From NCBI GenBank assembly GCA_016708125.1, contig JADJGF010000001.1:3556001-3620000 (forward strand): a stretch of DNA of 64,000 nt, in the 5' to 3' direction. Under the pieces are notes generated by a model. That model had not been told where the DNA came from and searched no databases. It was given only the letters and a program-made list of their open reading frames with translations. Below are positions 16,650-26,242 of the stretch, in pieces. A program made the position numbers and the translations under genes. This DNA comes from Ignavibacteriota bacterium. GTDB lineage: Bacteria; Bacteroidota; Ignavibacteria; Ignavibacteriales; Melioribacteraceae. Each line of letters begins with the position of its first letter. Positions within the stretch are counted from its first letter, which is position 1.

Positions 16650-16674
16650 GTTGCAATATTGTTGCAATTTTTTT
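16650..16674 (+). terminator. Intrinsic terminator of the integrase
   Basis: TTGCAA at 16651-16656 pairs with TTGCAA at 16662-16667 across a 5-nt loop, followed by seven T (16668-16674), starting 4 bases after the integrase stop. Confidence 0.6.
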
Positions 16675-16760
16675 ATTAAACTGTCGAAAACTGTAAAAAA
16701 ATAATAAAATAGAGTAAGAGAAAAATTATAAATATTGTGAATTTAGAGTAAAAAAGAACT

Positions 16761-16834
16761 CGGAACGTAGCGCAGCCCGGTAGCGTACTTGAATGGGGTT
16801 CAAGGGGTCGCGGGTTCAAATCCCGCCGTTCCGA
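16761..16834 (+). tRNA. tRNA-Pro(GGG)
   Basis: A full cloverleaf of 74 nt: acceptor CGGAACG/CGTTCCG with discriminator A, D-loop GCAGCCCGGTAGCG, anticodon stem CTTGA/TCAAG with loop ATGGGGT giving anticodon GGG, and T-arm CGGGTTCAAATCCCG. CCA is not encoded. It lies between the integrase and purF, only 41 bp before the likely purF start, so tRNA and purF may share a transcript. Confidence 0.95.
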
Positions 16835-16875
16835 CTCTTACATCAATTCCTAAAGAAATTAATTCGAGTGAAAAA

Positions 16876-18354
16876 TTGAAAATTGATAAACCTCAATGTC
16901 ATTGTGGTATTTTTGGAATATTTGGAGTTCAAGATCCAGCTATTTATACATATTATGGTTTGCATTCGCTTCAACATCGTGGTCAAGAAGCAAGTGGGAT
17001 TATTACATCTTCAAATACAGAATCCGGAAAAGTTAAATTTAATATTCACAAGGGCATTGGATTAGTTTCGGAAGTTTTTGCTAATTCAGAAGTATTTGAA
17101 ACAAAACTACCTGGATTTGCCGCAATTGGACATAATAGATATTCTACCACGGGAGCATCAGAATCCGAAAAAAATATCCAACCATTTACTGTTAATTATA
17201 GAATGGGAAATCTTGCAATTGCTCATAATGGTCAATTAACAAATTCAGATAAAATAAGAAAAGAATTAGTTGATGACGGCGCAATTTTCCAAACAACTAG
17301 TGATACCGAAGTAATTTTGCATTTAATTGCTCGATGTAAACTTGAATCGCAAGTTGAACAAGTTGTTGAAGCATTGAGAAAAGTGGAAGGAGCATATTCA
17401 ATAGTAATTTTGACGGACGATAAACTAATTGCTGCGCGTGATCCCAATGGATTTAGACCTTTGGTTCTTGGTAAAATTAATGATTCTTTTGTAATTGCAT
17501 CTGAAACATGTGCTTTTGATATAAATAAAATTGAGTATATAAGAGATGTTGAACCGGGAGAATTAATTATTATTGATAAAGATTTAAAAAGTGTAGATGA
17601 TATAAAGTCTTACAGAATAAATACTGTACAAATTGAGAAAAAACATTGTGTATTTGAATTTATTTATTTTTCAAGACCGGATAGCAGAATTTTTGGATCA
17701 AATGTTGATAAAATTAGAAGAAAACTTGGTAAAGTTTTAGCAAACCATCATCCGGTTTATCCCGATAATCCAGAAGAAAAAGTGATTGTTATAAGTGTAC
17801 CCGATAGTTCAAACACAGTTGCCATTGGTTATCAAACCCAATTAGAAAAAATGGGAATTAAATCAAAACATGAAATTGGATTAATTAGAAGTCATTATAT
17901 TGGCAGAACTTTTATTCTACCTGGACAAGGAAAAAGGGAAGTAGGCGTTAGAATAAAATTTAATACGGTTAAAGGTGTTCTTGAAGATAAAAAAGTAGTT
18001 CTAATAGATGATTCTATTGTACGCGGAACAACATCAAAGCAATTAATTAAATTAATTAGAGAAGCCGGAGCGCGTTCAATTCACGTAAGAATTTCCTCTC
18101 CGCCGATTTTGCATCCTTGCTATTATGGAATGGATTTTCCATCTGCCGAAGAATTAATTGCTAATAAATTTAATGGCGATATAAAAGAAATTGAAAATTA
18201 TCTTGGTGTCGATTCATTAAGTTATATGACTCTTGATCAAATGCTGGAAGCTATGGTTGATCATACTCCGGATAATTTTTGTACTGCATGCTTTTCGGGT
18301 AATTACCCAATACCGGTAAATACAAACTTCGAAAAGTCAGCATATGAAATATAA
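16876..18354 (+). CDS. purF: Amidophosphoribosyltransferase
   Basis: First enzyme of purine synthesis, making phosphoribosylamine from PRPP and glutamine. The glutaminase nucleophile is the Cys of CGIFGIFG a few residues after the start, so a short propeptide is removed. HNGQLTN and ATSDTEV-type segments follow, and the PRPP loop VLIDDSIVRGTTS is near residue 380. Four Cys expected for the Bacillus-type 4Fe-4S cluster are present: HCVFEFIYF, HPCYYGMD and CTAC near the end. The frame opens inside the tRNA; translation from there (NGVQGVAGSNPAVPT) is tRNA sequence, so TTG 16876 is chosen. It overlaps the protease gene by 11 bp. Confidence 0.95.
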   Translation: MKIDKPQCHCGIFGIFGVQDPAIYTYYGLHSLQHRGQEASGIITSSNTESGKVKFNIHKGIGLVSEVFANSEVFETKLPGFAAIGHNRYSTTGASESEKNIQPFTVNYRMGNLAIAHNGQLTNSDKIRKELVDDGAIFQTTSDTEVILHLIARCKLESQVEQVVEALRKVEGAYSIVILTDDKLIAARDPNGFRPLVLGKINDSFVIASETCAFDINKIEYIRDVEPGELIIIDKDLKSVDDIKSYRINTVQIEKKHCVFEFIYFSRPDSRIFGSNVDKIRRKLGKVLANHHPVYPDNPEEKVIVISVPDSSNTVAIGYQTQLEKMGIKSKHEIGLIRSHYIGRTFILPGQGKREVGVRIKFNTVKGVLEDKKVVLIDDSIVRGTTSKQLIKLIREAGARSIHVRISSPPILHPCYYGMDFPSAEELIANKFNGDIKEIENYLGVDSLSYMTLDQMLEAMVDHTPDNFCTACFSGNYPIPVNTNFEKSAYEI

Positions 18355-21300
18355 AATTGCGTTTATAATATTTTTTTTTATAAGCAATTTTTTATTTTCG
18401 CAATCTAAATATTTTGTAAAATATAAAAACCATCTTTCACAAAATGAATGTGAACAAAATCTTTCTCATAAGTTAATCTCAAATTCTGCTAAAAAAAATA
18501 ACGCTCAAATTTTCCAATCGATTTCCAAAAGATTTAGGACTAAAAGTAAAATTTTAGAAAGAATGTTTACTTTCGAAATTCCATCTGAACAAGAAAATAT
18601 TTTATCCAAATTTAAAGATGATCCATATGTCGAATATATTCAAAAAGCTTCTACTTATATAATTGATTCAATTCCTAACGATTCGTTATATGCAGAACAA
18701 TGGGGATTACAAAACATCAATGCGGAAAACGCATGGTCTTACATTCCACAAAATTCAGAAAAAATAATTTTAGCAATAATAGATACTGGAATAGATAATC
18801 TTCACCCGGATTTGAAAAATCAAATTTTCAGAAATCAAGGTGAGTTAGGTATTGATATAAACGGAAATGATAAAGCTGCAAATGGGATTGATGATGACGA
18901 AAATGGTTTTGTGGATGATTTTTCCGGTTGGGATTTTGTAAATAAAATAAATATTTATGCCGCTGAAATAAATGATGATTTCACAGATTGGGATAATAAT
19001 CCAATGGATGAAAATGGTCATGGGACAAATGTTGCGGGAATTATTGGAGCTGAACATAATTCAATAGGAATAGCCGGAGTTATTCCAAAAATTCAAATTA
19101 TGAATTTGCGTGCATTCGATAAAAACGGAAATGGTGAGGAAGATGATGCTGCATCAGCAATTATTTATGCAGTATCAATGGGTGCTAAAGTAATTAATAT
19201 GAGTTGGGGAGATTCGGAATTTTCTCAAGTGTTAAAAGATGTAATTGATTACGCTTATTCAAATGGAGTAATATTGGTGGGCAGTTCGGGTAATTCCGGG
19301 TCAAATCTTCCGCATTATCCTTCAAGTTTTTCAAATGTGTTAAGTGTCGGAGCAATTCAAAGTAATGAAACTTTAGCAAGTTTTTCTAATTATGGATCAA
19401 CTATTGATTTAGTAGCTCCGGGATCACAAATTATAACAACAAATTTAAATAATACATATAAAAGTATTAGCGGCACTTCTGCATCGGCTCCATTCGTAAG
19501 TGCAGCAATTTCAATTATTCTATCGTACAATCATTTTAACAATGAAGAAATTAAACAAGTTATTAAAACCACTTGTAAGGATTTAGGCGAAGCTGGATGG
19601 GATGAGAAATATGGTGCCGGAAATCTAGATTTAGAAAAAGCATTAAAATTATTATTACCTTCTGAAATAAAAATAAATTTTCCAGCAAATGAATTTAATA
19701 CTTCTAATGAAAACATTAAAATAAACATTTCTTGTATTTCACCAAGTTTTAAATCGTATAATTTGCAATATGGTATTGGGTATAATCCAACTAACTGGAT
19801 TGAAATAAATATTCCAAATAATCAATATCAAACTTTAAATGAAAATGTATATAATTTTGATTTAACAAATCTTTTAGACACAACTTATACAATTCGATTT
19901 TTAGTTAACACAATTGATAATAAAATATTTGAAGAACGTTCAAGTTTTACGGTTGACAGAACAAAACCTCAAATTCTTTCCTACTATTTTTCATCGGCAT
20001 TGTTAAACGATGAAGAAACAATTCAAACATCAATTCAAACTGATGATAAATGTACTGCACAAATATTTTATAGAAAAAAAAATAGCTCTGAGGAATTTAA
20101 TTCAATTTATTTAGATGAATTTAATTCTGATATAAAAACTACTTCACGGAATCATTTTGGGTTTATTCCTATTAATGAAATACAAGCTGATTTAAACTTG
20201 GAATTCTTTTTTGTTATAACAAATCAATCCGGTCTTCAAACTATTTTAAAAGATGGTGAAAATTATTTTACATCGGAAAATTCTATTAAAAAAATTATTC
20301 GAAATTATGATGTTAAAAATTATTCAATTCCAAGCGGAAGGATTTTCCCAAATAAAATAAAATTAACCGGATTGGATAATAATTTTTTATTCGTAAATGA
20401 AAATTCAACTTCTTCAGATTTAAGTATTTATAAATTTAATAATTCACAAATCACAAAAATTAATTCCTTAAAAAATAGAATTCCGATTTCAGTTGGCAAT
20501 TTTAATAACGATGAAAAAACTGATATTTTAAGTCTCTATGTAAAAAGTGGTTTTATTGAAACCCTAACCAGCATTGAGAATTATGAATTTCAAAATATTT
20601 TCAAAGATACATCGCAAACATTTTGGCCGGCTTTAGCAGAAGATATTGATTTGGATTCTAAAACTGAAATTATTGTTTTTAGCGATGAGAAAACAATCAC
20701 AATTTGGGAAGTTCAAAATGATTTTAGTTTAATAAAAGAAACTGATTTAAACATTTTTAATATTGAAGAAAGTAATATTCCCAATTCCATTTTTAGAAAT
20801 AATCAAATAATATTTGGTGATTTTGATAATGACTCAAAAAATGAAATTGTAACATCGGATAATTTCGGAAGATTACTTTTTTATGAAATTGAAAATAATG
20901 GAAATTATAAAAATGATTTAATTCTTGAAACATTTTCGAATTACGAATCCGAAAGCCAAATTGCAAAAGGTGATTTTAATGGCGATGGAATTTTAGATAT
21001 TGCTGTTTTAACAAATTATGAGGATAATAATTTTGATATTCCAATAAGTAATATTTCGGTTTTTACTTATATTGAAAATAAGTTTGAAACTATTTTTCAA
21101 AAAGTGTTAATTAAAACTGAAGAAAATTTTACAAGCAGTTTTGATAAATCATATTCTTCATTAAGATTTGCAGAAATAACCGGTGATGAAAAAGATGAAA
21201 TTATAATTTCACAGAATCCAAATTTATATATTTTTGAATTTGATTCTGAAAATCACAAAATGATTTACTATAAAACTAATGTTAACACACAATCAATTTT

Positions 21301-22537
21301 TGTTGATGATATTGATGAAAATGGAATTAAAGAAATTGGTATTCCGCAAAACGATTTAATTAATTTTTTTGAACTAAATTTAATTACAAATTTAAACTCT
21401 CCAAATATTACAGATTATTATAGTATTGATTCCACCAAAAATTATTTTGTATGGCAAAATAATAGTTCAATGACACGAATTTACAAAGGTAGCAATTTTG
21501 AAAATATTCAATTGCACGATTCTACAACTAATAATTTTTATATTGATTCCGTAAATCCAAATGAAACTTATTTCTATGCTATTGATTTTAAAAATAATTC
21601 CGAAAATTTAATTTCAAGTAAAAGTAAAATTATTTCAATTTATTCGCATGCTCCCGGAAAATTTGCCTCTGTTGAATTAAAAAATAAAAATTCTTTGGAA
21701 GTATTTTTCACATTACCAATTGATAAAAATTCAATAAAATTAAGTAACATTTTTATAGAAAATGAAAATCCAAATTCTTTCACTTTAAGTTCTGAAAAAA
21801 GTCTATTGCTAATTACAAATTCCGAACTTCAAAACGGTGATTATCTTTTAAATTTTACAAATATTAGAGATATTTATAATACACCTTTTCAAGATTCAAC
21901 AATAAATTTTTCAGTAAATTTGGAAAACTTAATAAAGGAAGAATTATTTATTCAAAATTATAAAATTATCGATAATCATAAATTAAATATTATTTTTAAT
22001 CTTAATTTAGATACGTTAACTTCATTAAATTTAAACAATTATACTTTATCACCTCAGAATAATATTGTGCAAATTCAATTTGAAGAAAATACAAAAAACT
22101 CAATTTTTATATTTGCAGAAAAACCATTTGGTTCAATTGGAAGAGAATATATATTATCAATTAAAGATATTTTCTCATCAAAAGAAAGCGGATTTTTACC
22201 GATTAAAGAAAATTCGGGAAGTCAAATTATTTTAACTTCTAATTCAGCAAATCTTGATGAAATTTTCGTATATCCAAATCCGGTAAATTTGAGTGAAGTT
22301 GAGGAAATGACGTTTGCGAATTTAACTCAATTTGCAGAAATTCTAATTTATTCACTAGATGGTAAATTTGTTAAAAAATTAGTTGAAAATGACGGAAACG
22401 GTGGAATTTCATGGAATTTAATTGAAGATAATAATATCAAAATTTCTTCGGGAATATATATTTTTAAAGTAATTTCTAAAGATTTTGAAGGTGAAAATAC
22501 TCAAGAAAAACTAGGCAAATTTGCTGTAATTCGTTAA
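18344..22537 (+). CDS. Secreted subtilisin-like (S8) protease with FG-GAP-like repeats and type IX sorting domain
   Basis: 1397 residues. A signal peptide (IAFIIFFFISNFLFSQS) is followed by an inhibitor-like propeptide with YVEYIQKA near 105. The S8 domain has D147 (IIDTGID), H226 (NGHGTNVAG) and S379 (SGTSASAPF), and the oxyanion Asn in GSSGNSG. After an Ig-like region, acidic repeats (DIDLDSKTE, DFDNDSKNE, DFNGDGILD) at about 700-900 resemble calcium-binding FG-GAP/VCBS blades. The end (VYPNPVNLSE ... ISSGIYIFKV) is a type IX sorting domain for export and anchoring across the outer membrane. Its start lies inside purF, an odd partner probably without functional meaning. Confidence 0.93.
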   Translation: MKYKIAFIIFFFISNFLFSQSKYFVKYKNHLSQNECEQNLSHKLISNSAKKNNAQIFQSISKRFRTKSKILERMFTFEIPSEQENILSKFKDDPYVEYIQKASTYIIDSIPNDSLYAEQWGLQNINAENAWSYIPQNSEKIILAIIDTGIDNLHPDLKNQIFRNQGELGIDINGNDKAANGIDDDENGFVDDFSGWDFVNKINIYAAEINDDFTDWDNNPMDENGHGTNVAGIIGAEHNSIGIAGVIPKIQIMNLRAFDKNGNGEEDDAASAIIYAVSMGAKVINMSWGDSEFSQVLKDVIDYAYSNGVILVGSSGNSGSNLPHYPSSFSNVLSVGAIQSNETLASFSNYGSTIDLVAPGSQIITTNLNNTYKSISGTSASAPFVSAAISIILSYNHFNNEEIKQVIKTTCKDLGEAGWDEKYGAGNLDLEKALKLLLPSEIKINFPANEFNTSNENIKINISCISPSFKSYNLQYGIGYNPTNWIEINIPNNQYQTLNENVYNFDLTNLLDTTYTIRFLVNTIDNKIFEERSSFTVDRTKPQILSYYFSSALLNDEETIQTSIQTDDKCTAQIFYRKKNSSEEFNSIYLDEFNSDIKTTSRNHFGFIPINEIQADLNLEFFFVITNQSGLQTILKDGENYFTSENSIKKIIRNYDVKNYSIPSGRIFPNKIKLTGLDNNFLFVNENSTSSDLSIYKFNNSQITKINSLKNRIPISVGNFNNDEKTDILSLYVKSGFIETLTSIENYEFQNIFKDTSQTFWPALAEDIDLDSKTEIIVFSDEKTITIWEVQNDFSLIKETDLNIFNIEESNIPNSIFRNNQIIFGDFDNDSKNEIVTSDNFGRLLFYEIENNGNYKNDLILETFSNYESESQIAKGDFNGDGILDIAVLTNYEDNNFDIPISNISVFTYIENKFETIFQKVLIKTEENFTSSFDKSYSSLRFAEITGDEKDEIIISQNPNLYIFEFDSENHKMIYYKTNVNTQSIFVDDIDENGIKEIGIPQNDLINFFELNLITNLNSPNITDYYSIDSTKNYFVWQNNSSMTRIYKGSNFENIQLHDSTTNNFYIDSVNPNETYFYAIDFKNNSENLISSKSKIISIYSHAPGKFASVELKNKNSLEVFFTLPIDKNSIKLSNIFIENENPNSFTLSSEKSLLLITNSELQNGDYLLNFTNIRDIYNTPFQDSTINFSVNLENLIKEELFIQNYKIIDNHKLNIIFNLNLDTLTSLNLNNYTLSPQNNIVQIQFEENTKNSIFIFAEKPFGSIGREYILSIKDIFSSKESGFLPIKENSGSQIILTSNSANLDEIFVYPNPVNLSEVEEMTFANLTQFAEILIYSLDGKFVKKLVENDGNGGISWNLIEDNNIKISSGIYIFKVISKDFEGENTQEKLGKFAVIR

Positions 22538-22541
22538 AATT

Positions 22542-23117
22542 ATGAAAATCCAATTAAATAAAATTCACACAATTTCGAATTATATAAGTTTTGTAAGATT
22601 ACTTCTCGCAATCCCAATTTTTTATTTCATCAATAATATAAATGAAATTACGGGAGCACGAATTATTTTAGTTACACTTTATTTATTTGCATATTTAACC
22701 GATATTCTTGATGGATATTTTGCACGAAAATTCAATGAAATTTCGGAGCTTGGTAAAATAATTGATCCTCTTGCAGATAAAATTCTAGTAATTATGATTG
22801 TGCTTTTTCTTTTCTACTTTAATATCATTTCAGAATTTTACTTTTGGTTAATTGTTTTACGGGATTTGATTATCTTTACCGGCGGAATTTTTGTGAGTAA
22901 GAAAATCGGTTTTGTTTTACCTTCCAATTATTTAGGAAAAGCAACGGTTTTATCAATCGGAATTTATATTATAATTGTTACGCTGGGATATAATTCTTCG
23001 CATATTTCTCATCAAATTTTCTATAATTTATCAATTATTTTAAGTTTTCTCTCAGTAATTTTTTATGCATTGAGGGGATATAAAGAAATTAAAAAGGTTA
23101 AAAATGAAGTTGTTTAA
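22542..23117 (+). CDS. pgsA: CDP-alcohol phosphatidyltransferase, PgsA-like
   Basis: 191-residue inner-membrane enzyme. It holds the family motif D-G-x2-A-R-x8-G-x3-D-x3-D as DGYFARKFNEISELGKIIDPLADK, preceded by one hydrophobic segment and followed by about four. It should transfer a phosphatidyl group from CDP-diacylglycerol to glycerol-3-phosphate, the first step to phosphatidylglycerol; another alcohol acceptor cannot be excluded. It starts 4 bp after the protease and overlaps ftsY by 14 bp. Confidence 0.85.
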   Translation: MKIQLNKIHTISNYISFVRLLLAIPIFYFINNINEITGARIILVTLYLFAYLTDILDGYFARKFNEISELGKIIDPLADKILVIMIVLFLFYFNIISEFYFWLIVLRDLIIFTGGIFVSKKIGFVLPSNYLGKATVLSIGIYIIIVTLGYNSSHISHQIFYNLSIILSFLSVIFYALRGYKEIKKVKNEVV

Positions 23118-24042
23118 AAATCTAAATTTTGGAAAACTTAAAGACGGATTAACCAAAACCAGAGAAAAAATATTTAATAGTATTTCGGAAACAATTAGCG
23201 GAAAAGCAAAAATTGATGATGAAGTTTTAGATGAACTTGAAGAAATTTTAATATCAAGCGATATTGGAATGGAAACCGCCGAAAGAATTATTGAATCTAC
23301 ACGAAGAACTTTAAAGAATGAAAAAGAAAGATCCGAAGAAAAAATTATTGAAATTCTTAAAAATGAATTGATTTTACTGCTTGAAGAAAAAAGTTCTAAA
23401 GTTACAGAATATGATCTTATTGAAAAATTTAAACCATACGTTATTTTAATTGTTGGAGTAAACGGTGCTGGCAAAACAACAACAATTGGAAAACTTGCAC
23501 ATAATTATAAAAAAGCGGGATTGAAAGTCGTTATTGGTTCTGCAGATACTTTTAGAGCTGCGGCAAATGAACAATTAGAAATTTGGGCAAATAGAGCTGG
23601 TGTTGAAATAATTCAGCGGGAGCATGGTTCTGATCCTTCTTCAGTTGCATTTGATACTTTAACTTCTGCAAAGAAAAGTAATGCAGATATTGTAATAATT
23701 GATACAGCCGGAAGACTGCACACAAAAACAAATTTAATGGAAGAATTAAAAAAAATTAAACGTGTTTTAAATAAAGTTTTAGACTTTGCACCAAATGATA
23801 CATTTTTGGTAATTGATGGAAATACCGGTCAAAATGGTTTAACACAAGCGCAAGAATTTGCAAAATCAACAGAATTAACCGGGCTTATTGTAACCAAACT
23901 TGATGGAACCGCAAAAGGCGGAATAATTTTTCAAATAACTGCCGAACAAAATATTCCCGTAAAATATATTGGAGTTGGAGAGGGAATTGAAGATCTTCAA
24001 ACTTTTGATGCAAAAGAGTTTGTGAACGCAATTTTTGGGTGA
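23104..24042 (+). CDS. ftsY: Signal recognition particle receptor
   Basis: 312-residue NG-type GTPase without the long acidic A domain of E. coli. The N domain (residues 1-100, SETISGKAKIDDEVLDELEE) is followed by G1 GVNGAGKTTTIGKL near 118, DTFRAAANEQLEIW, DTAGRLHTK and TKLDGTAKGG. It docks ribosome-SRP complexes at the membrane. The start overlaps the pgsA end. A 182-bp non-coding gap follows with a candidate promoter for the next gene. Confidence 0.97.
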   Translation: MKLFKNLNFGKLKDGLTKTREKIFNSISETISGKAKIDDEVLDELEEILISSDIGMETAERIIESTRRTLKNEKERSEEKIIEILKNELILLLEEKSSKVTEYDLIEKFKPYVILIVGVNGAGKTTTIGKLAHNYKKAGLKVVIGSADTFRAAANEQLEIWANRAGVEIIQREHGSDPSSVAFDTLTSAKKSNADIVIIDTAGRLHTKTNLMEELKKIKRVLNKVLDFAPNDTFLVIDGNTGQNGLTQAQEFAKSTELTGLIVTKLDGTAKGGIIFQITAEQNIPVKYIGVGEGIEDLQTFDAKEFVNAIFG

Positions 24043-24099
24043 AATCCATTCTTATTTTTTAAAAATTGATTTTACAATAAAAACTAACTTTTTCGTTAA

Positions 24100-24181
24100 A
24101 GTGTACAATTAATCATACATGTATTTTACACTAAAATATACACAAAAATAAATTAAATTAAGTTTTTACATTATAAATTTG
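24100..24181 (+). promoter_or_regulatory. Candidate promoter and inverted repeat upstream of the secreted-protein gene
   Basis: TAAATTTG at 24174-24181 matches the Bacteroidota -7 element TAnnTTTG, 43 bp before the ATG; no clear TTTG lies 19-21 bp upstream. AGTGTA (24100-24105) is inverted as TACACT (24127-24132) and could be an operator. Both are weak signals. Confidence 0.35.
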
Positions 24182-24224
24182 GCACAATATTGGAATTTCT
24201 TAATTAAAATATTGAGCTGACCTT

Positions 24225-24989
24225 ATGAAAACCGCAAATCTTATTCCATTCATTTTCGTAATTGTAATTCTTGCTTCAAGTGTTCAATATTCTCAAACCA
24301 GAAACTTAAACGATAGAGTAAAAGAAAGAAAACAAACTGAAAAAAGAAATATTAACAAAAATGATAAACAAGCTGGAAGAACAAGAAACGACGAATTAAA
24401 AAATGATAATTTTCCAAAACGGAAAAAAGAAAATCCCAAAATAGAAGAACCAAAAATTTCTAAACCAGTTAGACCCAAATATCCAAAAATAAAACCAAAA
24501 CCCGTTTATTTTGAAGAAGTTATAGAAATTCCGGTTGAAACAATTATTGTTGAAACTCCGGAAATTAAAAAATTAACAATTGATGAAGTATATCCAAATT
24601 TTCCGTTAAGATTAATTGACGCAGAAATAAGTTATATTTATTCGGTAAAGAATGATAACGATGAAAAATTAACAGATATTTATGAATTAAATTTCAGCAT
24701 AAAACCTAAAACCGATTCTTACTTTTCTCAATTTGGAATTCAAATTTTCAGCTCGAATGATTACGAATATATTCAAATTTTTAATGATGATGAAAATACT
24801 TTATTTCAAGATAGTACTTATAATTTTGTATCAGAAATTGAATTGGAAAAATCCGGTTACATAAATTTAAGAATCGGATTTTATGATAAAAATGATGAAA
24901 TATTTTATCCTGCAATTGAAATTCCAAATAAAACAGATTTGTTAATTTTTGTCAAAAATGTTGATGAAAAAATTTTTATAGAAGAATAA
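24225..24989 (+). CDS. Unknown exported protein with basic linker
   Basis: 254 residues. A signal peptide (LIPFIFVIVILASSVQYSQ) is followed by about 80 residues rich in Lys, Arg, Asn and Pro (for example KPVRPKYPKIKPKP), probably unfolded and perhaps binding cell wall or DNA, and then a beta-rich domain (about 110-254) with acidic loops. There are no cysteines or catalytic motif, and no sorting domain, so periplasmic location is likely. I do not recognise the family. Confidence 0.75.
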   Translation: MKTANLIPFIFVIVILASSVQYSQTRNLNDRVKERKQTEKRNINKNDKQAGRTRNDELKNDNFPKRKKENPKIEEPKISKPVRPKYPKIKPKPVYFEEVIEIPVETIIVETPEIKKLTIDEVYPNFPLRLIDAEISYIYSVKNDNDEKLTDIYELNFSIKPKTDSYFSQFGIQIFSSNDYEYIQIFNDDENTLFQDSTYNFVSEIELEKSGYINLRIGFYDKNDEIFYPAIEIPNKTDLLIFVKNVDEKIFIEE

Positions 24990-25091
24990 ACATATTTTTG
25001 CATTTCCTAATCAATCTCAGCGATAGCTAATTATATAGATTCTTTTCTGCCAATTACCTAAATTATTTCCTAAATTTTAGAAAGATTAATT

Positions 25092-26189
25092 TTGAATAAA
25101 AATAGAGTTATAGTTGCTATGAGCGGCGGAGTTGATTCATCTGTTGCGGCGGCTTTATTAAAGAATCAAGGTTTTGATGTAATTGGAATTACGATGAAAA
25201 CTTGGGGATTTATGGAAGTCGGCGGAGCACCAAAACATGAATCCGGCTGCTGTTCCTTAGATGCAATTTTTGATGCAAAAAGTATTGCCACAAAATTTGG
25301 ATTTCCGCATTATACAGTTGATTTTACTAAAGCTTTTGAGGAAAATGTAATTACAGATTTTGTTGACGAATATTTAAATGGAAGAACTCCAAATCCATGT
25401 GTAATTTGCAACAGAAAAATTAAATGGGAAGAACTTTTATCTAAAGCAGATTCCTTAGATGCTTATTATGTTGCAACTGGACATTATGCAAAAGTTGAAT
25501 TTAATTATATTTCAAATCGTTATTGTCTAAAACTTGGAAATGATACAAACAAAGATCAGACTTACGCACTTTGGGGTTTAACGCAAAAAAGTTTAAGTAG
25601 AACATTATTTCCTTTAAGTGATTTAACAAAAACGGAAGTTCGTAAAATAGCGGAAGAATTAGGAATCAAAACTGCAAATAAACCGGATAGTCAAGAAATA
25701 TGTTTTGTTGCAGATAACAATTATGAAAGATTTTTGCGTGAACGAATTCCGGATGAAATTGAAAAAGTTGAAAAAGGTGATTTAATTTTTGAAGGCGAAA
25801 AAGTTGGAAATCACAAAGGAATTCCTTTTTATACAGTTGGACAAAGAAAAGGTCTTGGAATTGCTTTAGGAAAACCGGTTTATGTTAAATCAATAAATAA
25901 AGAAAATAATATTGTTGAATTAGGAAATTCCGAAGATTTATTTAGTACAAATGTAATTGCAGATCAAATAAATTATGTAAGTGTTGATAAATTGGAAATT
26001 GGAAATACTGTAATTGCAAAAATTAGATATTCAGATAAAGGTTCGTTAGCAAAAGTTGTTGAAGCAAATTCAGATAAAATTACTTTAGAATTTTTGGAAC
26101 CTAAAAGAGCAATTACTCCCGGTCAATCTTTAGCAATTTATGATGAACAAGGATATTTATTAGCCGGTGGAATTATTTCAAAAGAATAA
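25092..26189 (+). CDS. mnmA: tRNA-specific 2-thiouridylase
   Basis: Makes the 2-thio group of uridine-34 in tRNA for Lys, Glu and Gln. The PP-loop SGGVDSS is at 11-17, the catalytic Cys pair is C103 in NPCVICNRKIKW and C204 in QEICFVAD, and the C-terminal beta-barrel ends with PKRAITPGQSLAIYD. 365 residues, normal length. Start is TTG at 25092 after AGAAAGA; no ATG is available upstream. Confidence 0.96.
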   Translation: MNKNRVIVAMSGGVDSSVAAALLKNQGFDVIGITMKTWGFMEVGGAPKHESGCCSLDAIFDAKSIATKFGFPHYTVDFTKAFEENVITDFVDEYLNGRTPNPCVICNRKIKWEELLSKADSLDAYYVATGHYAKVEFNYISNRYCLKLGNDTNKDQTYALWGLTQKSLSRTLFPLSDLTKTEVRKIAEELGIKTANKPDSQEICFVADNNYERFLRERIPDEIEKVEKGDLIFEGEKVGNHKGIPFYTVGQRKGLGIALGKPVYVKSINKENNIVELGNSEDLFSTNVIADQINYVSVDKLEIGNTVIAKIRYSDKGSLAKVVEANSDKITLEFLEPKRAITPGQSLAIYDEQGYLLAGGIISKE

Positions 26190-26242
26190 AGAGTTTAAAT
26201 CTGATTGGAGGCAATTTCGAACACACATACTCAAATAACGGT

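Larger units (their letters stand above)
11420..16674. mobile_element. Compact phage-like integrative element next to tRNA-Pro
   Basis: Ten overlapping minus-strand genes (regulators, replication-like proteins, M15 peptidase, lipoprotein) diverge at about 15.2-15.3 kb from a phage-type repressor and a tyrosine integrase whose end lies 114 bp before an intact tRNA-Pro. There are no head, tail or packaging genes in the segment. The left limit is not defined: I found no second copy of any tRNA segment in the window, so the defence genes at 1-11.3 kb could be cargo of the same element with the far att site left of the window. Integrative character is firm; exact borders are not. Confidence 0.65.

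Noticed and set aside
16789..16875. N-terminal extension of purF starting inside the tRNA
   Set aside because: The peptide is translation of the tRNA T-arm and anticodon region; a mature tRNA gene occupies these bases and the PurF core begins with CGIFGIFG later.
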